Source of the DNA: Clostridiales bacterium
GTDB taxonomy: Bacteria; Bacillota; Clostridia; Oscillospirales; Oscillospiraceae
Assembly (NCBI GenBank): GCA_012719035.1
Contig: JAAYBD010000031.1
Location: forward strand, 1 to 49,230
Reading direction: 5' to 3'
DNA: 49,230 nt
A program made the position numbers and the translations under genes. Below, piece by piece: positions 16,440-23,706 of this stretch (positions are counted from its first letter, which is position 1; every line of letters starts with the position of its first letter). Under the pieces are notes generated by a model. That model ran no database searches and had not been told where the DNA came from. It was given only the letters and a program-made list of their open reading frames with translations.

Positions 16440-17111
16440 TTAAGTATTATTATTTTGACAGTTTTCTGCAGAGGCAATAAGCTCCTCAATAAGCCCCCAA
16501 TTCTTTAGGACGGCGGCAGCTATGTTCGGATCATACATAATTCCGGCGTTTTTCCCGATTTCAGTCCTGCACTGCTCTGACGACATGGCTTGGCGGTACT
16601 TTCGATCGCTCAGCATTGCGTCAATGGAATCTGCCAGCGCAATTATTCTCGAACCATATGGTATTTCCTCCGCAGATAATCCAAGAGGATATCCTTTTCC
16701 GTCCCATCGCTCATGATGATGTCTTACTATCACCGCAACCTCGCTGAATCCGGCTGACCTTTCGAGGATTCGGTAGCCGATTTCGCTGTGGCTTTTCATT
16801 ATTTCCCATTCATTATCAGTTAAGGCAGAGGATTTTGTCAAGACATAGTCGGGAATACCTATTTTGCCTATATCATGCACGTGCGCCGCAATATGTATGT
16901 TTTCCGACTCATTTTCTGAAAGCTCCATTATAAGGCATATCAGTTCCGTTATATCTGCCACCCGTTCGGAATGTTTTGCCGTATATGCATCGCGCGCATC
17001 CATGGCTGCTACTATGCCTTCAATCAGATCAAGATAAGTGAGTAAAGCATTCCGCATCTGTAATATTAACTCCATTCGTCGTGTTTTTGCAAAGCGTATG
17101 ATTCTCTGCAT
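16440..17111 (-). CDS. HD-GYP domain protein, putative c-di-GMP phosphodiesterase
   Basis: 223 aa, soluble. Nearly the whole protein is an HD-GYP domain: AKHSERVADI, HVHDIGKIGIPD, SHSEIGYRIL and HHERWDGKGYPLG, so all metal ligands and the GYP motif are present, and hydrolysis of c-di-GMP is plausible. There is no receiver or sensor domain beyond a helical N-terminus of about 30 residues. It starts 4 nt after the DtxR-like gene, with no clear ribosome binding site of its own, so it should be translationally coupled. Its position inside a metal-uptake operon is unusual. Activity is predicted from motifs only. Confidence 0.88.
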   Translation of the reverse strand: MQRIIRFAKTRRMELILQMRNALLTYLDLIEGIVAAMDARDAYTAKHSERVADITELICLIMELSENESENIHIAAHVHDIGKIGIPDYVLTKSSALTDNEWEIMKSHSEIGYRILERSAGFSEVAVIVRHHHERWDGKGYPLGLSAEEIPYGSRIIALADSIDAMLSDRKYRQAMSSEQCRTEIGKNAGIMYDPNIAAAVLKNWGLIEELIASAENCQNNNT

Positions 17112-17114
17112 CTT

Positions 17115-17483
17115 TTATACGCCCGTATGGTTTTGTAGGCTGATAAATTTCAGTTTTTCTGTCTCCATGCTGCTTAATATGGCAAGCACTCCTTCCTCAG
17201 CCGTATCCTGAGGAAGGTTTAGCTGTTTGCTCAGAAAGCCATAGATAAGGGAAAAGCTGTCAAAGTATTGTTGTGCAAAAAATCTTCCGCTCTCCGTTAC
17301 CCTGATGACAGAATACTTTTCCTTTGTTATAAGGTCCATTTTAGAAAGCTGTATTATCATCTTGTGAACGCTTGGCTTTGTGACGCCAAGACTGCCTGCA
17401 ATATCAGCGGAACGAACAATACCGTCATCACTCAGTGTATGTATCGCTAATAAGTATCTGATTTGTGTTGCTGTAAGTCTCAT
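17115..17483 (-). CDS. DtxR-like winged-helix regulator (short form)
   Basis: 122 aa. The N-terminal winged helix matches the DtxR/MntR class (TQIRYLLAIHTLSDDGIVRS, ADIAGSLGVTKPSVHKMIIQ). A short dimerisation helix follows (FLSKQLNLPQDTAEEGVLAI). It has few of the expected metal ligands: the usual Cys/Glu/His cluster after helix 5 is largely absent, so metal sensing may be lost or different. It is within the feo-ZIP operon, preceded by AAGGGG and a hairpin at 17503-17533. It is distinct from the divergent regulator at 20731. Confidence 0.75.
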   Translation of the reverse strand: MRLTATQIRYLLAIHTLSDDGIVRSADIAGSLGVTKPSVHKMIIQLSKMDLITKEKYSVIRVTESGRFFAQQYFDSFSLIYGFLSKQLNLPQDTAEEGVLAILSSMETEKLKFISLQNHTGV

Positions 17484-17502
17484 TTCATAACCCCTTTTGG
17501 AA

Positions 17503-17533
17503 ATGGAGTAAGGATAAAATATCCATACTCCAT
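17503..17533 (-). other. Intercistronic hairpin before the second DtxR-like gene
   Basis: A 14-bp stem with one A-A mismatch and a loop of 3 lies 47 nt after the Cys-rich gene's stop and 20 nt before the regulator's start. It has no clear T-tract, so it may be a weak terminator, an mRNA-stability element or an operator. Confidence 0.45.
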
Positions 17534-17580
17534 CCCGTTACATAATGACAGCTAACCAAATTGCAAGCGGCTTGACTGCC

Positions 17581-17757
17581 TTAATGCTTATGATGATGCG
17601 CCGAAGAACTTGCGCAGCCATCGCAGCCGCAGCCGCAGCCGGCTGATTTGCCATTCTTTTTTCCCTTTATAAGATTTACAACGATCAACACTATGACGGT
17701 AAGGATTCCGGCACCAATCAGTATGTTTGCAATGTTCTGAGAGATGAAATCAAGCAT
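17581..17757 (-). CDS. FeoB-associated Cys-rich membrane protein
   Basis: 58 aa: MLDFISQNIANILIGAGILT followed by a single membrane helix, a lysine-rich turn, then GCGCGCDGCASS and a histidine-rich end (HHHKH). This matches the small Cys-rich partners often found after feoB in Firmicutes, probably involved in handling Fe(II) at the membrane. It lies 21 nt after feoB. Ribosome binding site GGAGGG before ATG 17757. Confidence 0.9.
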   Translation of the reverse strand: MLDFISQNIANILIGAGILTVIVLIVVNLIKGKKNGKSAGCGCGCDGCASSSAHHHKH

Positions 17758-17778
17758 AAAAGACCCTCCGTTCCAAAA

Positions 17779-19944
17779 CTACACCTTTACTTTTGCCTTT
17801 ACCGAGCTTGTAAATGTCAGGTCGTTGTCCTGATTCTTATTACGGCGGACAAGCAGATACACGAACAAGACCGTAATAATCAGTGCCACAGCAGTTCCAA
17901 AACCAAACACGCCTCCGGTAAACAGGTTTCCAAGCTGATATATGCACATAGAAACCGCATATGCGAAGATGGTCTGATAGCCGATTGCGAACCACGTCCA
18001 TTTGGCATTGTTCATCTCACGCTTTATTGCACCGATAGCGGCAAAGCATGGGGCGCAAAGGAGGTTAAACACCAAGAACGAGTACGCCGCAAGAGTCGTA
18101 AAGCTGCCTGCCAGAGTTCCCCAGATTTCCACACCGTCCTCTGCTACTTCTGCAAATCCGTAAAGCACGCCGAATGTGCCGACTACGTTTTCCTTTGCAA
18201 CAAGTCCTGTGATAGCGGCAACTGTAGCCTGCCAATTTCCCCAGCCGAGAGGAGCAAAAATAGGTGCAATAGCGCTTCCTATTACCGAGAGGAATCCATC
18301 GCTGAGATCCTCAACCATACCAAATTTGCCGTCTACTACGCCGAAGTTGGAGGTAAACCACACAAAGACTGTTGAGAGAAGAATAATCGTTCCTGCCTTT
18401 TTTATAAAGGACCAGCCGCGCTCCCACATGCTGCGTAATACGTTCATGAAAGTCGGCATATGATATGCGGGCAGTTCCATAACGAAGGGAGCGGGATCGC
18501 CTGCAAACATCTTGGTCTTCTTTAATATGATGCCCGAGCATACGATTGCGGCAATGCCTACAAAGTATGCACTGGGTGCAACCCACCACGCCCCGTCAAA
18601 CAGCGCACCGGCTATAAGCCCAATAATGGGAAGCTTTGCTCCGCAGGGAATGAATGTAGTGGTCATAATCGTCATCTTGCGGTCACGATCGTTTTCAATG
18701 GTTCTTGATGCCATTATTCCGGGAACGCCGCAGCCTGTGCCGATGAGCATGGGGATGAACGATTTGCCCGAAAGTCCGAATTTGCGGAATATTCTGTCCA
18801 TTATAAAGGCTATGCGCGCCATGTAGCCGCAGGCCTCAAGGAAAGCAAGGAAGGCAAACAGCACGAACATCTGCGGTACAAAACCCAGCACCGCACCCAC
18901 ACCGCCTATGATACCATCAAGTATAAGCCCCTGCAGCCAGTCGGCAGTATTTATGGAAACAAGAAAACTTTCCACAGCGGGAGGAATTATTTCCCCAAAG
19001 AGTACATCGTTAGTCCAGTCTGTTACCCATCCACCCACTGTTGTTACGGATACGTAATAAACAACAAACATGACTGCTGCGAAAATCGGCAGCGCAAGCC
19101 AGCGGTTGGTGACGATCTTATCGATCTTGTCGGAAGTTGAAAGACTTCCCTTGTTTTTCTTGTTGCAGCAGTCCTTGATGATAGATGCAATATAAAGATA
19201 GCGCTCATTTGTGATTATGCTTTCGGCATCATCATCCATTTCTGCTTCACAGCTTTGTATGTCTTCTTCGATATGTGCTTTAAGAGAGTCACCCAGGTTC
19301 AGCTTTTCCATGACTTTCTCGTCGCGTTCAAATATCTTGATTGCGAACCAGCGCTGCTGGCTTTGTTCCACCTTGCCTTCTGTTGCTTCCTCGATGTGGG
19401 CAATGGCATGCTCCACACTGCCCGAAAATTTATGCTGAGGAATCATGGGAACGCCGCTTTTTGCAAGGCTTACCGCTTTTTCAGCCGCCTCTTTGACTCC
19501 TTTTCCTTTCAAAGCCGAAATCTCTACCACAGGGCAGCCCAATTCCTTTGAAAGACGGTCTATGTATATCTTATCTCCGGTTTTCTCAACTACGTCCATC
19601 ATATTGACCGCAACCACCATAGGTATCCCAAGCTCCGTTAGCTGTGTCGTAAGATACAGGTTGCGTTCCAGGTTGGTGCCGTCCACGATGTTTAAAATCG
19701 CATCGGGGCGCTCGGTGATAAGGTAGTTTCTCGCCACCACTTCTTCCAGTGTGTATGGGGAAAGCGAGTATATACCCGGCAGATCCATTATGATTACATC
19801 TTTATGGTTTTTAAGCTTACCCTCTTTTTTCTCAACGGTAACGCCGGGCCAGTTCCCCACAAACTGGTTGGCGCCGGTAAGCGCGTTAAAAAGTGTTGTC
19901 TTGCCGCTGTTTGGATTGCCGGCAAGCGCTATTTTAATCGCCAT
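17779..19944 (-). CDS. feoB: Ferrous iron transport protein B
   Basis: 721 aa. N-terminal G domain: P-loop GNPNSGKTTLFN, switch region VGNWPGVTVEKKEG, DLPGIYSL (G3), VNMMDV (G4) and EISALKG (G5). A helical GDI-like region follows, then about eight membrane helices with the two Gate motifs (including GCGVPGIMASRTI and CAPCFAAIGAIKREM). It imports Fe(II) into the cell. It follows two feoA genes and precedes the Cys-rich partner. The start has GGAGAGG 5 nt upstream; immediately before that lies an array of 10-bp repeats containing AAGGAT. Confidence 0.96.
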   Translation of the reverse strand: MAIKIALAGNPNSGKTTLFNALTGANQFVGNWPGVTVEKKEGKLKNHKDVIIMDLPGIYSLSPYTLEEVVARNYLITERPDAILNIVDGTNLERNLYLTTQLTELGIPMVVAVNMMDVVEKTGDKIYIDRLSKELGCPVVEISALKGKGVKEAAEKAVSLAKSGVPMIPQHKFSGSVEHAIAHIEEATEGKVEQSQQRWFAIKIFERDEKVMEKLNLGDSLKAHIEEDIQSCEAEMDDDAESIITNERYLYIASIIKDCCNKKNKGSLSTSDKIDKIVTNRWLALPIFAAVMFVVYYVSVTTVGGWVTDWTNDVLFGEIIPPAVESFLVSINTADWLQGLILDGIIGGVGAVLGFVPQMFVLFAFLAFLEACGYMARIAFIMDRIFRKFGLSGKSFIPMLIGTGCGVPGIMASRTIENDRDRKMTIMTTTFIPCGAKLPIIGLIAGALFDGAWWVAPSAYFVGIAAIVCSGIILKKTKMFAGDPAPFVMELPAYHMPTFMNVLRSMWERGWSFIKKAGTIILLSTVFVWFTSNFGVVDGKFGMVEDLSDGFLSVIGSAIAPIFAPLGWGNWQATVAAITGLVAKENVVGTFGVLYGFAEVAEDGVEIWGTLAGSFTTLAAYSFLVFNLLCAPCFAAIGAIKREMNNAKWTWFAIGYQTIFAYAVSMCIYQLGNLFTGGVFGFGTAVALIITVLFVYLLVRRNKNQDNDLTFTSSVKAKVKV

Positions 19945-19953
19945 TTTTTCCTC

Positions 19954-20005
19954 TCCTTACTTATCCTTACTTATCCTTACTTATCCTTACTTATCCTTAC
20001 TTATC
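19954..20005 (-). repeat. 10-bp tandem repeat with Shine-Dalgarno-like units before feoB
   Basis: Four exact copies of a 10-bp unit (19961-20000) with partial copies on both sides, about 5.2 units in all. On the coding strand each unit reads GTAAGGATAA, so each holds an AAGGAT Shine-Dalgarno-like core; the array then merges into the true AAGGAGAGG of feoB. Because the real ribosome binding site lies after the array, changes in copy number would not alter its spacing but would add or remove decoy sites. Confidence 0.85.
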
Positions 20006-20015
20006 ATTTGCCAAT

Positions 20016-20033
20016 GGTTAGCTCTGCCTAACC
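20016..20033. promoter_or_regulatory. DtxR-type operator between feoA and feoB
   Basis: Perfect GGTTAG-N6-CTAACC palindrome, the same as the sites upstream of the feo operon and the divergent regulator. It lies 45 nt after the proximal feoA stop and just before the repeat array, so feoB may have a separately controlled internal promoter or a roadblock here. Confidence 0.7.
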
Positions 20034-20078
20034 TTCGCTTTTAAAAATTGCAGGGACGCAGTTCCAATACTGTCCCTG

Positions 20079-20300
20079 CTATTCTACAGCAATCATTTCG
20101 GCATCCGCCTTGCGTAGAGATAGCTCATAGCCCCGTACAGTAACTTCAACAGGATCTCCCAAAGGTGCAACCTTTCTCACATAAACTTCGGTGCCTTTCG
20201 TAATCCCCATGTCCATTATTCTGCGTTTTACAGCCCCCGCACCGGTGATTTTTGCAACGGTAACCGTTTTTCCGCATTTTACTTCTTTCAGTGTCTGCAT
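20079..20300 (-). CDS. feoA: FeoA family protein (second copy)
   Basis: 73 aa SH3-like domain: AKITGAGAVKRRIMDMGITK, KGTEVYVRKVAPLGDPVEVT and VRGYELSLRKADAEMI, the classical FeoA pattern. FeoA stimulates or assembles with FeoB. It starts 24 nt after the first feoA stop, with AAAGGAG 9 nt before ATG. There is a 134-nt gap to feoB carrying the operator and repeat array. Confidence 0.93.
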   Translation of the reverse strand: MQTLKEVKCGKTVTVAKITGAGAVKRRIMDMGITKGTEVYVRKVAPLGDPVEVTVRGYELSLRKADAEMIAVE

Positions 20301-20324
20301 ATGCTGAAACTCCTTTCAAATGGA

Positions 20325-20534
20325 TTAAATTATTATCTTATTTGCCATTTCACGGCTTATTGCAATTCTGGACTCCTTTACATTGACAATTACATTTCCG
20401 CCGATTTCAGTGATAACAGTCACAGAGCCTCCTACCACAAATCCAAGGCTTTCCAGAAACTGTCTCGTTTCCGCCTTACCGCCGATTTTTTTGATGCAGT
20501 TTTCTTCTCCGGCTCTTGCCATAGTTAAGGGCAT
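20325..20534 (-). CDS. feoA: FeoA family protein (first copy)
   Basis: 69 aa. FeoA fold with a different N-terminal half (MPLTMARAGEENCIKKIGG, ETRQFLESLGFVVGGSVTVI, then VKESRIAISREMANKI). Two unlike FeoA proteins before FeoB are common in Clostridia. ATG 20534 is preferred (AAGGAG 8 nt upstream) over the in-frame GTG at 20543. It is the first gene of the feo operon, directly downstream of the double operator. Confidence 0.92.
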   Translation of the reverse strand: MPLTMARAGEENCIKKIGGKAETRQFLESLGFVVGGSVTVITEIGGNVIVNVKESRIAISREMANKIII

Positions 20535-20578
20535 TATAATCACTCCTTATGTAAGCGGGCATAATATTTAATGGTGAT

Positions 20579-20596
20579 AGTTAGATTTATCTAACC
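20579..20596. promoter_or_regulatory. DtxR-type operator, downstream site of the feo promoter
   Basis: AGTTAG-N6-CTAACC, one base off the locus consensus. It lies 25 bp from the next site (start to start), just downstream of the feo -10, so a repressor here would block initiation or early elongation. Confidence 0.7.
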
Positions 20597-20602
20597 GCCT
20601 AT

Positions 20603-20631
20603 AGGTTAGCATATACTAACCTTCTTGTCAA
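20603..20631 (-). promoter_or_regulatory. feo operon promoter with embedded operator
   Basis: Minus-strand -35 TTGACA (20626-20631), 17-bp spacer, -10 TAACCT (20603-20608). The perfect palindrome GGTTAG-N6-CTAACC (20604-20621) covers the spacer and nearly all of the -10, the standard arrangement for an iron- or manganese-dependent DtxR-family repressor. Confidence 0.75.
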
Positions 20632-20661
20632 TATGTCAATGCAAATATTTCTAAATTTTAT

Positions 20662-20710
20662 TTGCTTTATATTTATCAATATGTTATCCTACGGTTAGCG
20701 TCACATAACC
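20662..20710 (+). promoter_or_regulatory. Promoter and operator of the divergent DtxR-family gene
   Basis: -35 TTGCTT (20662-20667), 17-bp spacer, -10 TATCCT (20685-20690). The palindrome GGTTAG-N6-ATAACC (20693-20710) sits at the expected transcription start, indicating autoregulation. Confidence 0.65.
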
Positions 20711-20730
20711 GTTGTTAAGGAGCTGGTAAA

Positions 20731-21105
20731 TTGAAAATTCAGGAATCCGCGGAAATGTATCTTGAAACGATTTTAGTTTTAAGCAAGAAAAATGCTTATG
20801 TAAGATCAATCGACATTGCCACAGAGCTGAACTATAAAAAGCCAAGCATCAGCGTAGCAATGAAGAATCTTCGTGAAAACGGTTATATCGTTATGGATGA
20901 AAACGGTTTTATAAGTCTTACCGAAAGCGGCAGGATAATTGCCGAAACCATGTATGAGCGTCACACTCTCATTACCAACTGGCTTGTTCGTTTAGGTGTA
21001 GATAAGGATACCGCAACCGAAGATGCCTGCCGAATCGAGCATGTCATCAGCCAAGAGAGCTTTGACGCTATAAAAAAATATGTTAAAGAAACTGAAACCA
21101 CATAG
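20731..21105 (+). CDS. DtxR-family metal-dependent repressor
   Basis: 124 aa. It starts at TTG with GGAG 8 nt upstream. Canonical DtxR N-terminus: ESAEMYLETILVLSKKN, then the helix-turn-helix VRSIDIATELNYKKPSISVA and MKNLRENGYI. The dimerisation part has the ligand pattern AETMYERHTLITNWLVRLGV and DACRIEHVISQESFDAI, with the Glu/His pairs that bind Mn or Fe in MntR/IdeR. There is no SH3 domain, as usual for short Clostridia forms. It probably represses the feo operon and itself through the GGTTAG-N6-CTAACC sites. Confidence 0.88.
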   Translation: MKIQESAEMYLETILVLSKKNAYVRSIDIATELNYKKPSISVAMKNLRENGYIVMDENGFISLTESGRIIAETMYERHTLITNWLVRLGVDKDTATEDACRIEHVISQESFDAIKKYVKETETT

Positions 21106-21194
21106 CAGCAAAACCACAGGCATATCTTTGGCTCATCGAGATAAAATACTTTTGGAGGACCCGGCATTGCCAATCATCTTTCATAAAATTCTCT

Positions 21195-21857
21195 ATGCCA
21201 ATGCCGTATTTGATAGTGGATATTTTTGAGCTTTACAGGGAACTGGATACTCATCTCATGGAGGATGAAGCGCCGTCACGCTTCTTGCGCGATGCAAGCT
21301 TCCTTCCCGAATTCAATCAGTTTCCCTTTGAAATGCTGCACAAACTTAAAAAAACTGAGCAATCTCCCCTCCATCATCCGGAAGGGAATGTGTGGAATCA
21401 TGTGCTTCTGGTGGTGGATAGGGCTTCGGAAGTCAAACACAAAAGCAATGATCCCCGCGTTTTTATGTGGGCAGCTTTATTGCATGATATTGGTAAGCCC
21501 GATACCACCCGTCTAAAAAACGGAAGAATAGTTTCCTATGACCATGATAAAGCGGGCGAGTCTTTGGCACGTAAATTTTTAGTATTCTTTGAGCAGGATG
21601 AAGCTTTTGTGGAAAAAGTGGCGCAGCTTGTAAGATACCATATGCACCCTCTATACTTGCTCAACAACCTCCCTTTTGCAGATATCCCCGGCATAAAAAT
21701 CAAAACCAATATCACAGAAGTGGCTCTGCTGGGCTATTGCGACCGCACAGGCAGAAAGGACAGCGACTTCCGCAAGGAAGAGCAAAACATGGACCTTTTT
21801 TTAAGAAAGCTGGATAATGCAAAGGGCCTAAAAAGTCGTAATAATGATAGCCATTAG
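21195..21857 (+). CDS. HD-domain phosphohydrolase of unknown substrate
   Basis: 220 aa. HD superfamily motifs occur in order: HHPEGNVWNHVLLVVDRAS, AALLHDIGKPDTTRLKNGRI, DHDKAGESLARKF and VRYHMHPLYLLNNL. The region resembles the HD domain attached to CCA-adding enzymes, but no nucleotidyltransferase domain is present. The start is uncertain: ATG 21195 lacks a good ribosome binding site. GGAGG at 21154-21158 is followed by short frames that do not match this one, so a start change or frameshift near 21160-21195 is possible. It lies 89 nt after the DtxR gene, possibly co-transcribed. A terminator follows. Confidence 0.75.
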   Translation: MPMPYLIVDIFELYRELDTHLMEDEAPSRFLRDASFLPEFNQFPFEMLHKLKKTEQSPLHHPEGNVWNHVLLVVDRASEVKHKSNDPRVFMWAALLHDIGKPDTTRLKNGRIVSYDHDKAGESLARKFLVFFEQDEAFVEKVAQLVRYHMHPLYLLNNLPFADIPGIKIKTNITEVALLGYCDRTGRKDSDFRKEEQNMDLFLRKLDNAKGLKSRNNDSH

Positions 21858-21891
21858 CAGGCAGAGAAGGTCAACTTAATTAATCAAATAT

Positions 21892-22053
21892 TTATAAATT
21901 AAAATACGCACACTGGATTTTTTTGAAAATCTCAGTGTGCGTATCCGCATTTATTTCGTCGCATTCGATTAATAGTTCACCAGCATCATATCTAATATAA
22001 TACCTGTTATCTTTTAAAATAATCTCTACGCCATAATTTTTAAAAATGACCAT
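21892..22053 (-). CDS. 53-aa protein downstream of the MuF toxin, candidate immunity protein
   Basis: MVIFKNYGVEIILKDNRYYI followed by RYDAGELLIECDEINADTHT and a short end. Strong ribosome binding site GAGGAG 8 nt before ATG. It is acidic, with a small alternating beta pattern. It starts 57 nt after the toxin stop on the same strand, where an immunity gene would be expected. The 3' end is encoded inside a hairpin (21904-21944) that also acts as a terminator for the opposite strand. No family is recognised; the immunity role rests on position alone. Confidence 0.6.
   Translation of the reverse strand: MVIFKNYGVEIILKDNRYYIRYDAGELLIECDEINADTHTEIFKKIQCAYFNL
21904..21944. terminator. Terminator for the HD gene, embedded in the opposite 53-aa gene
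   Basis: A 12-bp perfect stem (ATACGCACACTG/CAGTGTGCGTAT) extended by inner GATTTT/AAAATC pairing. On the minus strand it is followed by TTTAATTTATAAAT, on the plus strand by a weaker T-rich stretch. Confidence 0.65.
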
Positions 22054-22110
22054 AATATTTTCTCCTCAAAATACTATGAGGATGAAGCATCTTTCACTCT
22101 ACGCAGGAAT

Positions 22111-23706
22111 TCAAAGGTTTACCCTATCAACTTCATCAAGAACAATATACTTGTCGCCCGCAGCTACTCTTATCATTTCAATGGCTTTATCGGTTTTTTC
22201 CAGAAAGGCAACCCTTTCCGATTCTGCAGAAAAACCTTTGAACTCAAAAATAAATCCATTACTGCCAATACTAATAGACACTCTTTGAATAACACCATGA
22301 AATTCAACCTCAAACACATCTCGAGTGTTTTGCTTTCCAAGCACCCGCCCGTATTTTAATGCTGTCATCAGAAATTCAGGAATATCCTCTACAGAAATTC
22401 CTTTATTCGCAAAGTCCTTAGTATGTCTGCTAATAATATGCCTTAGTCCGGCACTCTCAGTTCCAGTTTCAAGCCAGACAAGCCTCCCGTCCGCAGTTCT
22501 TGTGACGGCAACAACATCGTCAATACTTACTTTTTCACCGCTGTTTGCGAGTTCTCTCATTAAATTCTTCGACCTGAGATTGAATATGTCGTCTGCTGCC
22601 CCAGCTCTACCCAAGCCTCGTAATTTCTTTACCGCCTTGAACGCCGCATAGGCAATCAGAACAGTTCCGACAATGTCCAGCAAGTGTTCCAGCGACCACG
22701 GTCTTTTCGGTTTTACCGCACCTCTCAGTGTATCGAGTGTACCTAAAGAAACGGCATTTAAAAAGTTGTAAACACTTGGGCCGTCCGTCATCGTGTTGTG
22801 CCGGAGTACGACCCCGTCCCAGATTCCGCTGACAAAACCGAGCGTCAGCCAATCCAGAAAGCCGCCCGCGCTGTCCCACATAACCGCCGCACGCTCATTT
22901 TGGGCTGAGATAATCTCTTCCACCATCTCATTGGCTTCACTGATAAGACCCGCGAGATACGGCATCGGCCAGTTTTCGGGCAGTCCCATATTTTGAGGAG
23001 GGTCGGCATACCACAAAGGCTTATCGATATCAATGGCAGGCGTTCCGTTCGGATAAGTGATGCGCGTTAAGGCGTCAGGCGAAAGACCTATTCTGAAAAA
23101 ATCATGGTCAAGAACAAAAATGCCCTCGCTCCCAGCTCCTCTAAGCCTTTCAAAGTGCTGGAGAAATCTGCGGCTGTCAATATTATACATTCTTACGGCA
23201 AAGCCGTCCATGGCAATCAGCTCACAGCGGCAATTCGGATGCAGCGGAGGGATGACGCCCTCCCTGTAAAGATCGTATATGCTATATACCTTTCCACGAT
23301 GCGTTTTGCAATGCTCACAGGTTTTTTCGCCCTGCTCGCTGAGAAAAAGGAACATATTATATCCTTCATCATTATAGTGATGAAGTGCAATCAACGCTTT
23401 GGAAATATTATTGTAGCGGCACAGTTTTGCCGAGAGGAGGATACCTATTCCTTCTTCAAGTGCCGTCTGAGTCCTCCCCATCGCCTCTTCGGGAGAACAC
23501 TCATCTTCAATCGCGGACTGGTATTCCTCTACAAGTTCTTTAGAGAGCTTTTTTGAAAACCTCTCCATATCCTGCTCAAACATATCCCTAATCGGGTATG
23601 GCGTCCTCCCGTCAAGCGGATAACCTGAAATATAGGCGCTGCGCGGCTGTGTTTTGAATATGAAATCTGATATGCGGAATTGTCCTCTATTTTGTACCTC
23701 CTCCAT
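22111..23706 (-). CDS. MuF-domain polymorphic toxin-like protein with C-terminal BECR-type nuclease candidate
   Basis: 531 aa in three parts. Residues 1-175 form a phage Mu gpF/minor-head-protein domain with its hallmark: C130 and C133 (KTCEHCKTHRGKVY) then PPLHPNCRCEL (C159, C161). The middle (about 180-365) is a linker with a mildly hydrophobic stretch near 346-358. Residues about 400-531 look like an RNase toxin of the barnase/EndoU/colicin E5-D/RelE type used by MuF toxins: HIISRHTKDF (H423, H428), then a helix and strands with GKQNTRDVFEVEF. There are no other phage genes nearby. Translation probably starts at ATG 23706, although GGAGGAGG lies just inside the frame. The toxin activity is inferred. 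Confidence 0.75.
   Translation of the reverse strand: MEEVQNRGQFRISDFIFKTQPRSAYISGYPLDGRTPYPIRDMFEQDMERFSKKLSKELVEEYQSAIEDECSPEEAMGRTQTALEEGIGILLSAKLCRYNNISKALIALHHYNDEGYNMFLFLSEQGEKTCEHCKTHRGKVYSIYDLYREGVIPPLHPNCRCELIAMDGFAVRMYNIDSRRFLQHFERLRGAGSEGIFVLDHDFFRIGLSPDALTRITYPNGTPAIDIDKPLWYADPPQNMGLPENWPMPYLAGLISEANEMVEEIISAQNERAAVMWDSAGGFLDWLTLGFVSGIWDGVVLRHNTMTDGPSVYNFLNAVSLGTLDTLRGAVKPKRPWSLEHLLDIVGTVLIAYAAFKAVKKLRGLGRAGAADDIFNLRSKNLMRELANSGEKVSIDDVVAVTRTADGRLVWLETGTESAGLRHIISRHTKDFANKGISVEDIPEFLMTALKYGRVLGKQNTRDVFEVEFHGVIQRVSISIGSNGFIFEFKGFSAESERVAFLEKTDKAIEMIRVAAGDKYIVLDEVDRVNL

Noticed and set aside
19954-20005. CRISPR-like short repeat array
   Set aside because: The units are 10 bp, directly abutting and without spacers; this is a simple tandem repeat.
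22111-23706. Prophage remnant
   Set aside because: Only the MuF domain is phage-like; no terminase, portal, capsid, tail or integrase gene is within 10 kb on either side.
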